Shown: one piece after another, positions 61,455-64,000 of the stretch
How positions within the stretch are numbered: the stretch's first letter is position 1
Layout: the number at the start of each line of letters is the position of its first letter
Origin: Maribellus sp. CM-23
GTDB taxonomy: Bacteria; Bacteroidota; Bacteroidia; Bacteroidales; Prolixibacteraceae
Length of the DNA: 64,000 nucleotides
Reading direction: 5' to 3'
Assembly: GCF_021354595.1 (NCBI RefSeq)
Contig: NZ_JADWYJ010000004.1
Coordinates: forward strand, 434,001-498,000
Notes under the pieces: model-generated
What the model saw: only the letters and a program-made list of their open reading frames with translations
Databases searched by the model: none
What the model was told of the DNA's origin: nothing
Program-made: the position numbers and the translations under genes

Positions 61455-64000
61455 ATGAAAAAAATCTTTAATGGGAACCTTTCCTACTGGGAGGGGTGTA
61501 AGAAGATTGTTAGGATTATGAAATTAACAGCACTGTTCTTATTTGTAGGCTTGCTCCAGGTTTCAGCGTTTTCTTATTCGCAGAATGCCCGGATCAGTCT
61601 TGAAGTAAATGATGCAGAACTAAAAGAAGTAATCAATGCAATTCAAAAGCAAACAGAGTTTATTTTCTTTTACAGTCCGGAAGATTTAAAGGATGTAAAG
61701 AATCTGAACCTGAAGGTTCATGATGCAAAGCTTCAGGAAGTTCTGGAGAAATGTTTCGAAAACACCGACCTGGAATTCGAGATCAGGCACAAGGCCATTG
61801 TGTTGAAAAAGGCTTTGAAAAAAGAGCTTTTGCCTGATAGCGGGGAAGAAATGATGCCCTTGCAAAAGAAAACCGTAAGCGGAAAAGTAACCGACGAAAA
61901 GGGACTGCCGCTGCCCGGGGTTTCGGTCATGGTAAAGGGCACAGCCATTGGTATTACCACTGACGTAGATGGTAACTATGCCCTCGAAATTCCGGACGAA
62001 GCAGCCGTGCTGGTATTTTCGTTTGTGGGCATGCGCCGCGAAGAAGTAAATATTGGCGGACAGTCGGTGATTAACGTAACGATGGCAGAAGACCTTATCG
62101 GAATTGATGAGGTAGTGGCAGTAGGTTACGGGGTGCAGAAAAAAATTAACCTGACCGGATCGGTGGCTTCCATAAACGGCGATGTGCTGGACAACCGGCC
62201 GGTGCCCAACGTCGGTACCGGACTTCAGGGCTTGCTGCCCGGGGTAACGGTTACTTCATCTTCGGGCCAGCCCGGAAACTCCGGAACCAGTATCCTGGTA
62301 CGCGGGGTGAATACCATCAACAGCCAGACCAATCCGTTGATCCTGATTGATGGTGTGGCCGGCGGGGATATCAACCTGCTGAATCCTGATGATATTGAAA
62401 GCGTGAGCGTTCTGAAGGACGCCGCTTCGTCAGCTATTTACGGAGCCCGTGCAGCCAATGGTGTTATCCTGGTTACTACCAAACAAGGTAAAAACGAAGG
62501 AAAAGCTGCTTTTAGCTACAACGGTTATTACGGTGTTCAGACTCCCATTTCGCTGCCCGAACTGGTAAATGGACGCGAATACATGATGCTCGAAAATGAA
62601 GCGCGCAGTGCCCGCGGGGTAGCTATTCCGTATTCGGAAGAAGCCTTTATGATGTACGACTCCAAGAACTTTCCGAATGACTATTCGAATACAGACTGGA
62701 TAGCCGAGACGTACAAGAAATTTGCGGCACAGCAAAGTCATAATATAAACATTCAGGGAAAGGTTAACAAGTCAAGTTACTACATGTCGTATGGGTATCT
62801 TGAACAAAACGGCCTTATCATAGGTGACCCTTATTATTCTTCACGAAACAACGTGCGTCTGCGTTTGAATACACAGGTGGCCGACAGATTGAAAGTGGAC
62901 GGGAACCTTAGTTTTGTTGATTTTTACCGGAAAGATGCCGGAGGTAACGGAACAGCCGGTGTATTCAGATTAACACAGCGTATTTCGCCCCTGTTGCCGG
63001 TAAAATGGCAGTTGCCTACCGAAGATGGAGGTTGGACTGATTCTCCGTACTGGTCGTACGGTTCGGTTACGAACCCGGTTAGAACGGCTTACGAATCAGG
63101 TTACCTAAAAAGCAGTTCCCGGACTTTCAACGGAAACTTTAATGCAACGCTCGATTTAATTGAAGGCATGAACATCAATACTCAATATGCCTATAATTAT
63201 TATACCCGCGATATAAAAGACTGGAACCCAACCATGCCGCGTTTCCTGGCGGACGGCACACCGCATCCGTCGAACGACAATGTTTTGAACAGTATTGCCG
63301 TAACACACCGCAGCATTTTAACCCAAACACTGGCAACGACTTTAAACTATTCGAAAAAGATCAAACAACACGATCTTAAGTTCTTAGCCGGATTTTCGCA
63401 AGAGTGGGCTTATTTGCCGGTACTGTATGGCTCGCGAAAGAAAATATTACTGGACGGTGTTGAAGAGATCGATGGCGGAACAGAAGACATCGTGAATAGC
63501 GGTTCGGCTGAACACTGGGCTTTGCGTTCCTATTTCGGACGAATTAATTACGACTTTGCGGAAAGGTATTTGTTCGAGGCCAACGTTCGTTACGATGGAA
63601 CTTCGCGCTTTGCCAAAGAAAACCGTTGGGGCTTTTTCCCGTCTTTCTCGGCCGGATGGAAATTCTCGGAAGAATCATTTATGGAGTTTGCAGAACCTAT
63701 TTTGGCACTCGGAAAACTAAGGGTTTCGTGGGGTGAACTGGGGAACCAGAATATTAGCAACAGCTACTATCCGTACTTAACCGAAATTGAAAGGGTAACA
63801 AAAGCTTATCCGATCGGCGGACAGGACAATGTTGGGTTTAAGCAGTATTCGCTGGCCAATGAGAACATTAAGTGGGAAACCATTCGGATGTTCAACGTGG
63901 GAGCCGATCTGAATATGCTTGATAACCGGATGAATTTCACGTTCGACTGGTTTAAGAAAACCAACATCAATGCCTTGCTGAAACCTATTTACCCAACCAT
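61455..64000 (+). CDS. SusC/RagA-family TonB-dependent receptor (3' end outside window)
   Basis: About 848 residues are visible and the frame is open to the window edge. Order: signal segment (TALFLFVGLLQVSAFSYSQ), STN signalling domain at about residues 45-100 (LEVNDAELKEVINAIQKQTE), a carboxypeptidase-regulatory-like domain at about 137-215 (VSGKVTDEKGLPLPGVSVMV), the TonB-box region DEVVAVGYGVQKK, then the plug (LNPDDIESVSVLKDAASSAI; YGARAANGVILVTTKQG) and barrel. It imports glycan-derived or other nutrients across the outer membrane. The STN domain should signal to the FecR gene upstream. A SusD-like gene is expected beyond the window. The upstream ATG at 61455 is usual for this class. 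Confidence 0.93.
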   Translation, partial: MKKIFNGNLSYWEGCKKIVRIMKLTALFLFVGLLQVSAFSYSQNARISLEVNDAELKEVINAIQKQTEFIFFYSPEDLKDVKNLNLKVHDAKLQEVLEKCFENTDLEFEIRHKAIVLKKALKKELLPDSGEEMMPLQKKTVSGKVTDEKGLPLPGVSVMVKGTAIGITTDVDGNYALEIPDEAAVLVFSFVGMRREEVNIGGQSVINVTMAEDLIGIDEVVAVGYGVQKKINLTGSVASINGDVLDNRPVPNVGTGLQGLLPGVTVTSSSGQPGNSGTSILVRGVNTINSQTNPLILIDGVAGGDINLLNPDDIESVSVLKDAASSAIYGARAANGVILVTTKQGKNEGKAAFSYNGYYGVQTPISLPELVNGREYMMLENEARSARGVAIPYSEEAFMMYDSKNFPNDYSNTDWIAETYKKFAAQQSHNINIQGKVNKSSYYMSYGYLEQNGLIIGDPYYSSRNNVRLRLNTQVADRLKVDGNLSFVDFYRKDAGGNGTAGVFRLTQRISPLLPVKWQLPTEDGGWTDSPYWSYGSVTNPVRTAYESGYLKSSSRTFNGNFNATLDLIEGMNINTQYAYNYYTRDIKDWNPTMPRFLADGTPHPSNDNVLNSIAVTHRSILTQTLATTLNYSKKIKQHDLKFLAGFSQEWAYLPVLYGSRKKILLDGVEEIDGGTEDIVNSGSAEHWALRSYFGRINYDFAERYLFEANVRYDGTSRFAKENRWGFFPSFSAGWKFSEESFMEFAEPILALGKLRVSWGELGNQNISNSYYPYLTEIERVTKAYPIGGQDNVGFKQYSLANENIKWETIRMFNVGADLNMLDNRMNFTFDWFKKTNINALLKPIYPT

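Overview
The window comes from a bacterium of the phylum Bacteroidota, most likely the Marinilabiliales/Prolixibacteraceae side of Bacteroidia. The evidence is a SusC-type receptor preceded by an ECF sigma factor and a FecR anti-sigma factor, a type IX secretion C-terminal domain, many Bacteroidota-restricted families (DUF4301, DUF5686, DUF2027-Smr, DUF3857), exact TAnnTTTG promoter boxes upstream of several genes, and little use of strong Shine-Dalgarno sites. No phage, CRISPR array, tRNA, rRNA or transposase was seen. Placement below phylum is inference.

Layout. 0-2.4 kb: a truncated AI-2E family permease, a MarC protein and a methyltransferase. 2.4-10.4 kb: a minus-strand multidrug-type ABC exporter operon (TetR, TolC, HlyD, two ATPases, two permeases; a split version of E. 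coli YbhFSRG/CecR). Two small four-helix-bundle (S23/Avd-like) genes are lodged in it, and degenerate repeats occupy most of its gene gaps. 10.4-18.4 kb: DUF1080 lipoprotein, EamA transporter, MaoC hydratase, LMW phosphatase, aroE, DUF368, a TPR protein and DUF4301. 18.6-24.4 kb: a YhcC-like radical SAM gene whose 3' end is duplicated (73 bp, perfect) on the far side of an AT-rich block carrying two DUF3857 transglutaminase-like genes, then a PAS protein. 24.5-31.2 kb: DUF4197 lipoprotein, YgiQ, an OlsF-type fused acyltransferase, YwbE and an ABC-F ATPase. 31.4-40.4 kb: a large secreted nuclease with a T9SS tail, queA, DUF2027-Smr and DUF2339. 40.5 kb: RNase P RNA. 41-49.7 kb: an AraC regulator, then a plus-strand run of seven genes rich in lipid head-group enzymes (CdsA-like, polyprenol/phytol-kinase-like, SDR, CDP-alcohol phosphotransferase) ending in an outer-membrane DUF5686 protein. 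49.8-53 kb: a NarL-type two-component pair and a sulfatase. 53.5-59.2 kb: a TamA/TamB pair. 59.4-64 kb: ECF sigma, FecR, and a SusC receptor cut by the window end.

How the parts work together. The exporter genes should form one TetR-controlled tripartite pump. The 42-50 kb run looks like a cell-envelope lipid pathway of unknown product. The TamA/B pair builds or lipidates the outer membrane. The sigma/FecR/SusC trio is the front of a nutrient-uptake locus that continues beyond the window.

Most notable: (1) four-helix-bundle genes framed by inverted repeats inside an operon, reminiscent of 23S rRNA intervening sequences, with solo copies of the same repeats at other gene ends; (2) the 4.2-kb DUF3857 block that regenerates the 3' end of its target gene; (3) the uncharacterised lipid gene run. 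All three rest on reading the sequence by eye; no searches were run.
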